DNA of 64,000 nucleotides from Hofstenia miamia (Eukaryota; Xenacoelomorpha; Acoela), in contig SCFE01000055.1 in NCBI GenBank assembly GCA_004352715.1, positions 396,676 to 460,675 on the forward strand. Direction: 5' to 3'. Shown one piece after another: positions 1 to 11,564 of this stretch. How positions within the stretch are numbered: the stretch's first letter is position 1; each line of letters begins with the position of its first letter. The translations under genes and the position numbers were made by a program. Under the pieces are notes generated by a model, which was not told where the DNA came from, searched no databases, and saw only the letters and a list, made by a program, of their open reading frames with translations.

Positions 1-1935
1 ATTTTTGAAAATTGAAATTTCATAATAACTTATATAAATTGTAATTTTTAACAGACAAAAGTTCATTAAAATTCATTTACTAAAGAATTTTTTAAAATAT
101 GAAGTATACAATCAACATCATATTTCATATAAATGTTTGTTAAAGTTTTTGGTCACTAGTTGGGAAAAGAATTGAAGTCAAAACACGAGTTATTTACTTT
201 TATCACCCAATGAAAGTTATTCTTTTCCCATAAAAAGTTGTTTCATCAATTAGTACATTCTGCCAAAATCATAGGGAGTGACTAGGAATGTCTGAAGTGA
301 TTTAATTGCTAAAAACTGAAATCATCGAAATTTCAGTTTGTTTACGGTAAATAAATGTCATCTACGTCGCAAATTAAACAACGGTATCTCGTATTTGTCA
401 TTTTGATGATAAAGTCGTCAAACAAACTGCTAAGTATGGGAATGGATTGTAGCAATCTATTGTATATGTTTAAGTCATCGCACCAATTCTACGTTCAAAC
501 ATAGACTCATTTTACATAACATCCTTTTAACTATTGACATATTTCTTATATCAAATGAAATATAATATAAAATATTTCACATTTACAAAGGTCTTTGCAA
601 TGTTCGATTGAAACATAATATTGCAAGACGGTTTCCTTGCAATATTATACCGCAGTCTGTTGTAATATGCAATGTATTTTAATATTCAAATTTCACAAAA
701 TCTGCTTAGGTATGTTGCTCAATCACGAAGTCGTAAATTAACGGCATGACATGATTGAATGCAGTTGAAAATATTTTATAACTTCCCTCACACTAGCTAG
801 ACTGCCATCACGCAATCTAAGTCATTGAACAATATTCACAATATTCATGCTTCTGAGTCTATCTACTAAGTGCTAAATATATACAAGCCTTTTTCATGCT
901 AGTTCCTGGGACATATTTTTCTGTTGTATCCAATGCCATGGCAATTAATACCTACTCCATCCCATCCAATTACAAAAGGATTCCCTTTATAATTTAAATA
1001 TGGAATACAGTTCAACTAAACTTATTATATTTGTGAACGTTTAGGTTTAGTCTACTAAATACGACAATAATTAAGTGAATTTTTTTTTTAAAATTGTAAT
1101 TATGTCACCGGCACTCATAATGTGGAATAAAAAGCATTCCCTTTCCGGGCTGTGGGCGGATAAAATCGGGCAACTGCGGATTACATCTGTACACTACTGC
1201 ATGCAAAAAAGGACCTGCAAATGGGCAACTTTTATTGTCTTTATTAATTTTTAGTCTAAATTTGTGTGCTGTCCCATATAATTCCCTGGAATTGACATGG
1301 AAATAGCATTTTTATATGCTCAGACTGTGTTTTCAACACATTATAAATCAGGTACATTCAAAAAGTTCTTCATTTTCCAAAAAAGATTTTGCCGTACAAT
1401 GTAACAAAACTGATTCGACTAATTTAGTTTATCCTAACTAACATTTAAAAGTGCATAACACATGTAAATTCAATTAATAAGGAACCTAAATTTGAAAAAT
1501 GATAAAATTAAAAAACTACTTGATTAAATAATACATGTTATCAATGTTAAACGTTATTGTAAATATCCCCTAATTCAGGGTTGCACTTTAAATACTCTCA
1601 TCAAGAACATCCATAAACCATGAATCAAAATTTGTAAATGTGTTATTTGAAAAAAGTTCTCTTAATCGATTAATGTACAAAATTCTGCTTTCAAAAGACA
1701 GTTTCCGTTAACGGAATTTAAAGCAGGGAATACGTGATAAGGTTTTCTTTTATATTTCAAAAAATTATGACTAGCATTACTACTTCCTTATATTAGGTTC
1801 TCTAACTTTAATTCTGTATGTATTTATATTTTATATTTATATTTTTGTTTTTTATTAGCTTGTATGCTGGATAAAGCATGATTTATCTAAAAAATTGTGC
1901 CGAAATTAATACAATGATTATGTTCCTGCTTTGTA
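1..1935. other. AT-rich intergenic DNA, no gene seen
   Basis: No reading frame with convincing coding character is present on either strand. CG dinucleotides occur at ordinary density here, unlike the tract that begins near 3 kb. No structured RNA or clear repeat was recognised. Confidence 0.6.
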
Positions 1936-2459
1936 AAGGTGTCCAAAAAGTACTGAAGCATTTGTGCTTCTGCTAAGTGTTTAGAGAACTCCAAGTTTAA
2001 AGTAATTATTTATCTTGACGAAATGGATGGCCCCACCGGTTAACCACTGCATGTTCTTAATTGAACATGTTTTAGCCTGGAATCATGAAGCAGAAACAAT
2101 TCTTTCATCCATATAAAATGACAGTTATTCATCATTTGAGAGAAGCGGATTCCGAAGCACATGCTCATTTCTGCAGATGGTTTAAGGAATTCGTATCAAA
2201 AAAGGTGAGGGATGTTGCGTGGTCTAAATGGTCCCCTGACTTGACTCCGTTTTATTTTTTATTATGGCATGCTTTGAAGGAAATGGTTTTCTCCAGGAAT
2301 CCACACATCACTATGGACCACTAACATTAAACAAATTGCTTCCTAAACTTTGAAGATGGCCATCTCAAACAAACAAAAACGCTTGAGAGACTGTCTAAAA
2401 ATTGTTGTTGAGTAAATTTCTCTGTCATTTTACTTCACAGTGATGTATTGGACACCCTG
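1936..2459 (+). mobile_element. Internally deleted mariner/IS630-type element
   Basis: The ends are an inverted pair: the left end reads AAGGTGTCC and the right end, read inward, CAGGGTGTCC. Each is flanked by a TA dinucleotide, as expected for Tc1/mariner-superfamily insertion at TA. The 524-bp body contains a short relic of the transposase (separate entry). The length is less than half of a complete element, so it is a non-autonomous deletion derivative. Confidence 0.6.
2085..2324 (+). pseudogene. Transposase relic, IS630/mariner DDE type
   Basis: The 79-residue frame carries the DDE-domain signature WSKWSPDLTPFYFLLWHALK, which resembles the common WPPRSPDLTPxDFFLW motif of mariner-like DDE_3 transposases. 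Upstream is the segment HHLREADSEAHAHFCRWF, which resembles the region before the catalytic domain in the same proteins. The central catalytic part is missing between these two segments. The last acidic residue of the triad is replaced in FYFLLW, where D is expected before FFLW. It is dead as an enzyme. Family-level identity is from motif recognition only. Confidence 0.6.
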
Positions 2460-4708
2460 TATTTAGCCTTTCGAAATTCTTTCAAAATAAACCATCAAAT
2501 CAAGGTACAATCTGAAAATCACCAGATGACAAAAGACCAGTAAACATTGGAATCAAAGAAAGATTAATATTACTATTTAAAAAAACAAGAGGCACAAACA
2601 TTCATTGTTTAGTTTGTACCTATTATTTATTAAAACATGTAAAAGAATTTTCGATACTATCTGGAAAGAATGTCAACAAAATTTCAATGATACGTTGCAT
2701 CAGCACTTTAAATAAAAGTGTTGGGTAGTGCATATTTTTTTGCTGAAGTTCTGTTATCATCCCATAGATTTAACTGAACCGGAATTCTTAGAGTTGCAAA
2801 CTTATAAATATCAAATTTAAGTGAAACTTTAGAGAATGGTATAATTTCTTATGCAAATTGTTTTTACTGAAAACTGAACAGGCAGCCTGAAATTGTTTCA
2901 TAGATAGGCAAAATTTGTGGATGAATAGGTTCCTAATTCCAAAATTCCGCAAATGCTTGAAAAATATTAATAGATAATTAAGTTTTTCGCGTATATATAT
3001 TAATAGATATATTTATAGGTGCAATCTTCTACCTCTTTATATTGAATAACTGTCTGGAAATTTGCTAATAATATACACATTACAGTTTGTGAAAACAAAA
3101 GATATTATTTTTGTAAACCCTAAAATTTCTAATCTAGAAGAGGTTTCAACTATTGAGAAAATTATCTGGAACAATTTTAAATATGAAATGTTATTGACTC
3201 TAAGAGAAAAATTTTTTTTATAGAGAATACTAGAATGCTAATTTTTCTTCAATGATTGGAATTAGTACAAAGTCTTGATGCCATAAATAGAGGGAGATTG
3301 ATTTAGCAAATATAATTGAGTGATACTGCATTGAAGGCATAAACAATATTTAGATAGATAGATAGATAAATACATAGTTAGAAGATGATAACACTTTAAT
3401 AGACAATCTAGCAATGTGATTCTACAAAAAAATAGAATAGCAAACTAGCATACAGCAGATCACTATATGCAGATTCTAAGCAAAAACAACCTTGCACTAC
3501 CAGAGTGCCACAAACATGGAATTGTGAAAAAAATTCATAAAAGGGACAACTTAATGTAAATCAAATTAAAATCACCATTCATGAAACATTTGTAACAAAA
3601 TATTTAAAGAAGACATTATCAACCATACTCAAGTCTGTATGTTAAACAATTAAGAGCACTTTCTGAAACAATGTAATGTACACTTCTGAGAGATCTAGTG
3701 AAATTGAAATGAACACATGAAACAACTATCTAAAGGCAACATTGGAAATAAGCAGGTGTTAATATTGGCTGACAATTTCATGAAATATGCTAAAATTATA
3801 CAACAGTAAAACATAAAAGCAGCTATAGTAGCCAAATATGGAACAAATAATCACTGACTAATGAATTTAATACAAATTTAAGCTCCCCAATGACCCAAAT
3901 TAATAGTAATCCCCATGGTTTAATTAATTTTATACTTTGTCTCAACATGGTGTCACTAGATAATTTCATTTAACATCAGCATTATGTGTACAGGGTTATT
4001 AAGCCAAAAGCTAAAGACTTCTTTATTTTTGTCAATTAATGTGTAGCATACAAATTAATTGAATTAATTTTTGTAATAATTTTTGTAAGTATGAAAGAAA
4101 TTTGGATCAAATTTTCATTAGTAATCTAAGGACAAATTGTTAATTAGTTCATTATTCCAGTAAAATTAAAAAGCACAGTTCTCTGTAATAACCTTATTTA
4201 GGTTTGTTTCCATCATGTGATTAAATATCAATGAATTAAAGGCATTTCTTGCTAGCTAAAAGCAAAAAGAGTTGACTATGTAACCTGTAAAATCCTTATC
4301 TTTGGTTTTAGAAGTGAAAAGCTGAATATTACTGCACTCTGAAATATAATTGCTTTTTGTTAATTAATTTAATTTTGGTTTTACTTAACTAAGTAAACCT
4401 TACTTTTAGGTTTTTCTAAGTTTTTGTAAACTGTTTTTATCTAGTTGGCAAAGTACATTTGAATCATATTACCATTTGTATTTATGTTAGCTTTTCAAAT
4501 TATTTTCATTTTTATATCAATTGATTTTTATTTGTATATATTGATAATTTTAGCTTAAGCTCTATTTCATTCCTAAGCTTTTTGTTATTTTTCAGTCATT
4601 ATATTCACAATGCAAGCTTAATTAATGGTAGACAGCTGGGACTTTATTGATGTCCAAATCCTAGTGTCACTAGTGATGTTGTTGACAGGTCCATTCTTCC
4701 ATTAAGTA
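2460..4708. other. AT-rich non-coding tract with GATA microsatellite
   Basis: No gene is seen. A short (GATA)n run lies near 3351-3369. From about 2990 onward the sequence is effectively free of CG dinucleotides. Confidence 0.5.
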
Positions 4709-5166
4709 GTGTTCAGACCTATAATTTTGTTCTCAACTTTTTAAAATTTAATGAGGTTATCAGCAAAAGTTGTAAGTGTGAAAGTAAAGAAATTCATTAA
4801 AAACAAAATTTTCAAAGCTAAATCAGTTCTACTTTGGCTGACAACTTTTTGAGAAATAATAAGGACAACAACAAAGCTTCAAGTGTGAATGTGAAAAACA
4901 TTGTTGTGAACTTTTTGAAAAAATTATGAGCTTTATCATAAACAAAAGAAATATTTATTACTTCCAGCATAAATGCAGGTATTGCCTTTAATTAAATGCT
5001 GGAGTGCACAATCAATTTTGCACATTATTCAATCTCTGTATAATTATTTATTAACTCAATAATAAGCAGTACATTGTCAATTAATAAAGAAATGCAATTG
5101 TGATAGAGCTTGTTGAAGTTTTAATTAAATATGAATATATAGTTGTGAAGTTTTAGGTCTGAACAC
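4709..5166. mobile_element. MITE with GTGTTCAGACCTA termini
   Basis: The left end reads AGTGTTCAGACCTATAATTT. The right end, on the opposite strand, reads GTGTTCAGACCTAAAACTT. The body of about 458 bp has no coding capacity and is AT-rich. This is the layout of a miniature inverted-repeat DNA transposon. The superfamily is not assigned. It lies just upstream of the decayed LINE. Confidence 0.55.
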
Positions 5167-5241
5167 ATTAAAAATTTTTTGTGAACAAATTTAAAGTTCT
5201 GAATGCAACATTAGTTCAACTATTACAGATATGAGCCATTT

Positions 5242-5270
5242 GGCTGTTTATTATACAGTTTAATTAGATT
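5242..5270 (+). promoter_or_regulatory. Conserved LINE 5' leader motif (copy 1)
   Basis: This 29-nt block, starting GGCTGTTTATTATACAG, is identical to 38311-38339, which precedes ORF1 of the intact LINE by a few nucleotides. The coding regions of the two elements are far more diverged. LINEs of this kind often use an internal promoter at their 5' end, so this may be its core. That role is inference. Confidence 0.45.
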
Positions 5271-5589
5271 CTAGTCAATGGGCTATTTCTTGAGTTGTCA
5301 AGATTCAGAGGATGTCACTTCCTCAGAGCTCAGAAAATCTTCCCTCCAAGGTTGTATAAATTGGCACTGTACTATAATCTTCTTTGCATTCTTAATTGGC
5401 ACTTTTGGAGTATTTTACTTAAATTGTCAATATGGTGACCCCAGAAGAATTCATTGACCAATGGATACATATCCATTACCAAGGGGGTTGCCATGGTGGC
5501 ACCTGGAATGTGAGAAACCAGCATTGCAGCAAATGCACACTCTAGGTCCTGTGAGAGGGTATGCACTAGTGACATCTTTGAAACATCAT

Positions 5590-6302
5590 ATTCTGGTGTA
5601 TATTGGTTTCTTCTGATAATCATAGCTGGTAATGTCAAAACAAACCCTGGACTAATTGCAAGATCATATTCTATTTCTAATTACAATGATGATACACCTA
5701 TTACATAGCTAACAGTTGGTCAGTTGAAATCTCTTCTTGGCATCAATGTGCTTAAACAAGAAATCAAAAATTTGAAAATAGAAATTGCAAGACTCCAAAA
5801 AAACTGTTTGAGATGAAGCAAACTATTAATGTGAAAACTAATGCATTTCAGATTCAGATAGATGGTGTGAAAGAACAGTCCAGTACACTCAAGCCTTATG
5901 AATGATGGAGCAAAGACCTTGAGGCTGTTAATAGCATCTTAAATCACATTGGATGTGGAGATACTCAGACTACCAACATCTTTGTTGAGGTAAATTTCAA
6001 GTCAATACAAACAGAACTTTAGTAGTTGAACTACACTCAGTTTGAGACCATCAAACAATTCTCAGTTCTACACACAAACTAAAAACTTACAAACCAGCTA
6101 TATATGTAAATCCAGATTACTCATTTTCTCAATGCACATTGGAAGGATTATGTTTGAAGAAATGTGGAGAACTTATTAATTCCAGTATACCTTCAAGTGA
6201 TCTAAAAATCAAGTTGCTAAAACTATTTCATAACAATGTTGAGGTCCAGGTAAATGAGACTGTAGAGAGCAATGATATGACAGCTGCATCACATCAAAAA
6301 TA
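5590..6302 (+). pseudogene. CR1-like ORF1 relic with 2A-like peptide
   Basis: In one frame the segment around 5604-5654 reads WFLLIIIAGNVKTNPGL, a degenerate match to the 2A-like ribosome-skipping motif (consensus ending DVExNPGP) found at the ORF1 N-terminus of some CR1-like LINEs. After an in-frame stop follows the leucine-rich coiled-coil stretch LKQEIKNLKIEIARLQKN. With frameshifts this leads into segments typical of CR1 ORF1 RRM-like domains, such as DLEAVNSILNHIGCG. At least three stops or frameshifts are visible. The final proline of the 2A core is lost (L), so skipping activity is not expected. Confidence 0.65.
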
Positions 6303-6379
6303 ATTTCATAATCATCCACTACATCATCTGCTATCAACTTACTCTGTTTTAACACTAATAGTTTGCTAAGTTGAGAAAG

Positions 6380-9091
6380 AAGAATTGTTTTTTCTAATGC
6401 CATTGCTAATTGCAAATATGATATTATATGTTTGACCAAAACTTGGCTCTACTAGGACATCTTGAACTCTGAACTTCCAATGTATGATATCCTTAAGTGT
6501 GATCAATTAATTCAGAGTGATGATATTTCAGCCCACTGTGGAGTTTTAATTGGTGTATGAGACACAGTGACTTTTTCTGAAGTAAATCTGAACCATTCTA
6601 TCCTTGGTATCCCTGAAGCAGTCATGGCATACAAGTGCTCAATTTCAGTTGGTTTCACTCTTTTGGTTGCATTATACAACCAACCAGATGAGAGTCCTTA
6701 TAGATTATCTGTGTCACAGTTTAAAACTCTCCTTGAAAGAGTTGCAACAATTGGGTATGATTGTATTAACACCAAAATTGTCAGTGATTTAAACTTCCCC
6801 AAAATTGATTGGTCAATCATGTCAAGCAACAACTCTTGTGAAAATTGTCTTCTGGAACTATTGGATCAGTACAAATGCACTCAATGTGCAACTAGAGGAC
6901 TGAATACTCTTGATGTAGTTCTAGTCAAATCTGACCAACCTGTTATGGAAATTGGGTCTGACCTGAAACTTTATTCTAACTTCAGCCTTCACAGGAAACA
7001 CTGTTCAGATAATTTTCTGGTACATCTTACCTTGAAATCCAATATCATATCAGCCACACCAACCACAACCAAAAGATTCAGCTATAGTCTTGTAGACTAC
7101 AAGAGACTTAAATCCTGTCTAATGCAAGGACCCTTCATACCTCCAGATTTCAGAGATCCTAACCTATGTACAAAAGCATGGTTTGAATTGTTAACTAAAC
7201 ACATGAAGAAATGCATTCCTTTCAAAACTTGTCATAGAGCCAAATTGCAGCCTTGGATTTCTCAACAAACATCATATAAAATGAAACAGCTAGCCACCAT
7301 TTGGCAAAGGTTTTGCAAATCACCTACAGCTCACCTTGAAAATAAGATTGAGTTTCTAAATGATGAGATCAAGATATCCACTGAACTAGATCAAGTGAAT
7401 TACAAAACAAGCCTTTTTGCAGGTCATAGTACAGGTAAACTTTACAAATATTTCAAGTCTCTGTGGAAGGTTTCTTCAAGCATACCTTCCACCATCACAT
7501 ACAATGGTGTAAATTCTGTGGATGCTATAGATAAAGCAAACCTCTTCAATGATTATTTTTCATCAATATTTCATCCATCTCTAGGTATTCCTTTAGATAC
7601 TAACTCACCTGAACCAAGCAGTGTTATCAATGACTATGATGTATCCATGGAGGCACTTAGTGCTATCCTCAATAACTTAAATATATCAAGATATCAGGTT
7701 CTGGATCTGCTCCCACCATCACTATTTAAGCATCTTTCAACCACAATTGCTGCATCACTTTCAAACTTATTCTGCATTGCAAAGGAAAATAATATCTTTC
7801 CAAGTATATGGAAGGACTGCCATATCTCACCACTGCACAAGAAGGGACCATTAAGGACAACTACCAGCCAATTGCTCTTCTCTCAGTACCAGGCAAAGTC
7901 TTTGAAAGGTGCATCTCCAATTCCTAATATCCTTTTTTAGCTTCTAAAATCAATCAAGGCCAATTTGGATTTCTATAACAAAGATCAACCATAATTCAAT
8001 TACTCTCATATCTGGATGACATATACAGGGGATTGGAAAGTGCAAAACAACAAATTGATGCTGTTTACCTGGATTTCACAAAAGCTTTCAACAGTGTTGA
8101 TCACTGTATAAACTTGGAGTATGTGGGCATGTGTTTAACATCCTACAAAACTACCTTCAGGGTCACTTTTGAACTGTAAAGGTTGATGGCCATAGCTTGA
8201 TGTCTGTACTCAGAGTTTCAAGCAGAGTACCACAAATATCCATCCTGGGTCCTTTGCTTTTCTTGGTCTTTATAAATGACCTGCTGATTGTTCTATCACT
8301 AGTACACCAGTCCTTTTGGCCAACAATAGTAAACTTCTCTCTATATGCAGGAACACAGCATCTACAGATCATCAAAATAAACTGAACAATCTCTATACCT
8401 GAGCTTTGTTGAACAATATCAATATTAACACAACAAAGTACAAATTTTTAACTTTCCATGGCTCATCTCATCAGTTGTATCTTAGCAGTGAGGATATCCC
8501 CAATTCCTGTTGTGAAAAGGATGTTGGAATATACATCAATCATACTCTTAAATGGAATACTCACATAAAGACCAAATGCACTAATGCAAATAAAACTTTT
8601 CACATAATATGGTGAAATTGTTTCTCCAAAATCAACATCAAGTCAAAGCCTGAGTTATATAAATCCAGGATTGTGCCTATACTTACATATGGTTCATGTT
8701 GCTGGTGTCCTTCTAAGTTGGGTTTGTGATGTTTGGAGCAGGTTCAAAATCAAATCAGTGAGTGGAATATCAGGACAGACTAACATAACTCAACTTACTT
8801 CCAGTCTCATTGTATCTACAACTAAATGAAATTCTTACTCTGTCAGTGATCATTTCAGGCAGATATGATCTAAACTCATACAATTATCTAATGTTTCAAC
8901 CCAATTATTCTACATGCTCAGAGGTTTATATTATTTTTAAACTACTCCAGATAAAGCATGAACTAAGTGCCTCAAATTTCTTGTTCAGAATTCCTCATTT
9001 AGTAAATTTTCTTCCTCCAGAGCTTGATTTCTTTAATCCTGTTAATTTGAAAAAGCACTTGCTTCCATTCTTCTGGTGCTACTTTGTGTAA
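6380..9091 (+). pseudogene. CR1-like ORF2 relic (endonuclease-RT)
   Basis: The longest open part, 6567-7940 (457 codons), runs from the middle of the apurinic-type endonuclease into the start of reverse transcriptase. Upstream in another frame is the TKTWL segment, equivalent to the catalytic TETW. The segment DLNFPKIDW corresponds to the family's GDFNxPxxxW. After 7858 the frame shifts, and RT pieces follow in different frames: the equivalent of the YRPIALLS motif, then VYLDFTKAFNSVDH near 8064, then the C-terminal stretch through 8406-9091. The number of frameshifts and stops shows an old inactive copy. Confidence 0.75.
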
Positions 9092-9829
9092 TCATATAAT
9101 GACCTTATATCATGCAGTAGAATTATGGCTTGCCACTGTTCTTCATGTTGTATTCTTCCTGCAAATTTATCTCAGTACCTACCATAGTTTGTTTTTGTGA
9201 TTTGCAATATGGTTGTAAATAGTGACAGTTAAATCATGCTAGCCATCAATCTCAACTATATATCAGTGTGATTACAGCTGTGCAACAGTAGATGTCCCTC
9301 ATTTTACTTTGGTTCCATGGTGGTAAATGTATTTCTTTTTCTTTTGACTACTTGTTAAGTTCTAATAATAATAATAATATTAAATATCAACTTATGTATT
9401 AGTTCAAGATTTGCATGTACTACCCTGAAGTTGATGTGATGACATTGGTTATTCCTTGTCCTCTAAGAAAATCAGTTTTCCTCAAACAAAGTGTGTCGTA
9501 CATAAAAAGCTTGTACAGTTCCATACTAGGCTTGAGCCACAAAATTAACTATTTTTTGACCTCTGACCACTCATCAAAAGTTGATCCAGATTAGTTTCAC
9601 AATTATTGTGGCATAAAGACTTTTAAACTAATTTAATTCTTTATTTATTGCAATTTAAACTTTAATTGTTAATTTGACAAAATGACAAATAGTGCTATAT
9701 TTTTAGTTTTAAATTTCTGCTAAATAGTGACATAGTAAAACTAGTGTAGTAGAAGACCAAATTTGTACCTCTCAGATATTTGCCAAATTTTTCTATGATA
9801 TTTGCTTAAAATACTAGTTTTATTTAATA

Positions 9830-10426
9830 TAGGTATGTGCAATTTGTATATTTATATTCACTTCAGTTATTTTTAGTAAATTAGTTTATATACTTTTTAT
9901 CTTGACTGTATACATTATTAAAAATTATGTGTTTCTAAATTTGTCCACATAGTTAAAGGGCACCCAGGTCTGGTACAGCTTGACTGGCATGTCACTTTAA
10001 GATAGGTTAGGTGGATGATTAGGGTTTTTGATAAATTGCATTTTATTTGCAACTAAAATTAACCTTTATCCCTATCACTGAAATTGCATGAGATGAGAGT
10101 TGCACTGAGTTTAGGTTTTTTAATGTAGCACATAGGTTTCACTCACTGAACCCAAGAGTTAGGGCTTCCTTATTCTTTATCTTAGGTAGAGCTCTAGTCT
10201 TACATAATTCTTTCTTAAGGTTGTCTGTATCAGGTTGACTGAGTGTGGCCACTCTTCCCTAAAACAATCTGCTCCTTACTTTTAACTTTTATTATGATAG
10301 GGTATTATAGCAGGAGGAGTTAGTTATAAATTTGTAGTACTGGTAAATCCATGCTTCAACTTGAAATCCTCAATAGATAGGTTATTAGGATTGCTCACTG
10401 ATTTCATACCAGTGACACATTACATA
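9830..10426 (+). repeat. Dispersed repeat R2, copy 1
   Basis: The block matches the reverse complement of 17398-18010 over several hundred bases. Shared landmarks include GGGCACCCAG, the stretch around ATTGCATGAGATGAG, and CCCAAGAGTTAGGGCTTC. It has no coding capacity. The Tc1-like element starting at 10427 sits exactly at its right edge, so that element probably inserted into or beside this repeat. The left boundary is approximate because similarity fades near 9760-9830. Confidence 0.65.
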
Positions 10427-11562
10427 CAGTGTTTGAAATAAGATTAGTGCCACCCTATTTTTTTAAAAATTGTGAAGTAAGTTTAGAGCCAATTTAGTTT
10501 CTTCATCAAAATGCTCTGGAATATCAAATCAAACTTCAAATAGAACACCTTAATCACTTCTATACATTTGTAGATGCCATAAATATGTAATTAATACTTT
10601 AATAAGCTATTTTTCATTTTCTTAACCTCCAAAAATATGGAATGTGATTCTTCTTTCACAAAAGAGAAAAATATTCAAATTCCTAATACTTTAATAAGTG
10701 CCAATGCAATTGCTAATAGTATAAATTGTTCTCAAAAGGTTGTTCAGAACTTGTTATAGTCTCCACCAAATTATGAAATAAAAAGATGAACAAGAAGACC
10801 ATCAACTATTTCCAGCACTGCTAGAAGGAATCTTCTTCAACAAGCTTCTAATGGAAATAGAAGCATCACAACTCAAGCATGATCAAGGTTTGAGTATTGG
10901 AACACACATAATTCAACCAAGCACCTGGCCTACACCAAACAGCTAAATGATTATCTACAACCTTTTGCTCATTTATATGATGTAAATGATTTAATTTTTT
11001 ATCAAGATAATGCTGAAATTTATGTAAGCAAGTATGCAAAGGATTGTTTGAAGGAGTAGAATGTGACAGTATTAAATGGGCCTGCTATTTCATCAGATTT
11101 AAATCCAATAGAGAACTTTTGGGCAATAATGTGGTATGTTGCACGTATGAACATTGAATACAATATAATACCAAAGGGGAGTTGAAAACAGCTATTGAAG
11201 TCAATGGAATTCAATCAATGAAAACACTATTAATAAACTTATTTGTTCAATGAAAGATTGTGGTATTGATTGCATTGTTAAAGGTGGAAAGACTACAAAA
11301 TATTAAATTGTTTTCAGGTACATTATATGATGAAAGTATATAATTTATATGGAGAAAGTAAATTGGCTCTAAACTTATTTTGCCATCCCATTTTATTATT
11401 TTTTGAATAACCTTTATATTTTTTGGTTTTTGTCCTGAAGATTATTGTATTGGTTTACTTATACTTGATTAATCATTTGCACAAATTTTTAGTTTTAAAC
11501 CAGGCCTTCTATAACTTTTATTTCAAAAAACTAGGGTTGTGCTAGTCTTATTTTCCTCACTG
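10427..11562 (+). mobile_element. Tc1-family transposon (decayed)
   Basis: The termini form inverted repeats: the left reads CAGTGTTTGAAATAAGATTA and the right, read inward, CAGTGAGGAAAATAAGACTA. Both are flanked by TA, the Tc1/mariner target. A second inverted pair lies further in (about 10474-10500 against 11362-11386, around GTTTAGAGCCAATTT). The length of 1136 bp is close to that of an autonomous Tc1 element. The transposase inside is broken (separate entry). Confidence 0.8.
10770..11310 (+). pseudogene. Tc1-like transposase relic, DD34E spacing
   Basis: The frame around 10995-11140 contains FYQDNAEIYVSKYAKDCLKE, a stop, and then NPIENFWAIM. These correspond to the second aspartate (QDN) and the glutamate (NPIE) of the Tc1 catalytic triad. 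Thirty-four positions separate them, the DD34E spacing diagnostic of the Tc1 family. The start near 10770 encodes basic, HTH-like residues in shifted frames. Stops and frameshifts make it non-functional. Confidence 0.75.
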
Positions 11563-11564
11563 TA

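Larger units (their letters stand above)
5242..9390 (+). mobile_element. Decayed CR1-like LINE
   Basis: A full-length but heavily mutated non-LTR retrotransposon. In order it has a 5' leader (5242-5270 identical to the leader of the intact LINE at 38311), an ORF1 relic with a 2A-like peptide and coiled coil, an ORF2 relic with endonuclease and reverse transcriptase segments, and a 3' end finishing in a short (TAA)n tract near 9365-9381. I see no CG dinucleotide in its whole length, consistent with long germline methylation. Several frameshifts and stops make it inactive. Family placement in the CR1/L2 group comes from ORF1 architecture and RT-like motifs. Confidence 0.8.

Noticed and set aside
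5372-5638. 88-codon - strand frame
   Set aside because: Antisense shadow of the decayed LINE ORF1. No domain.
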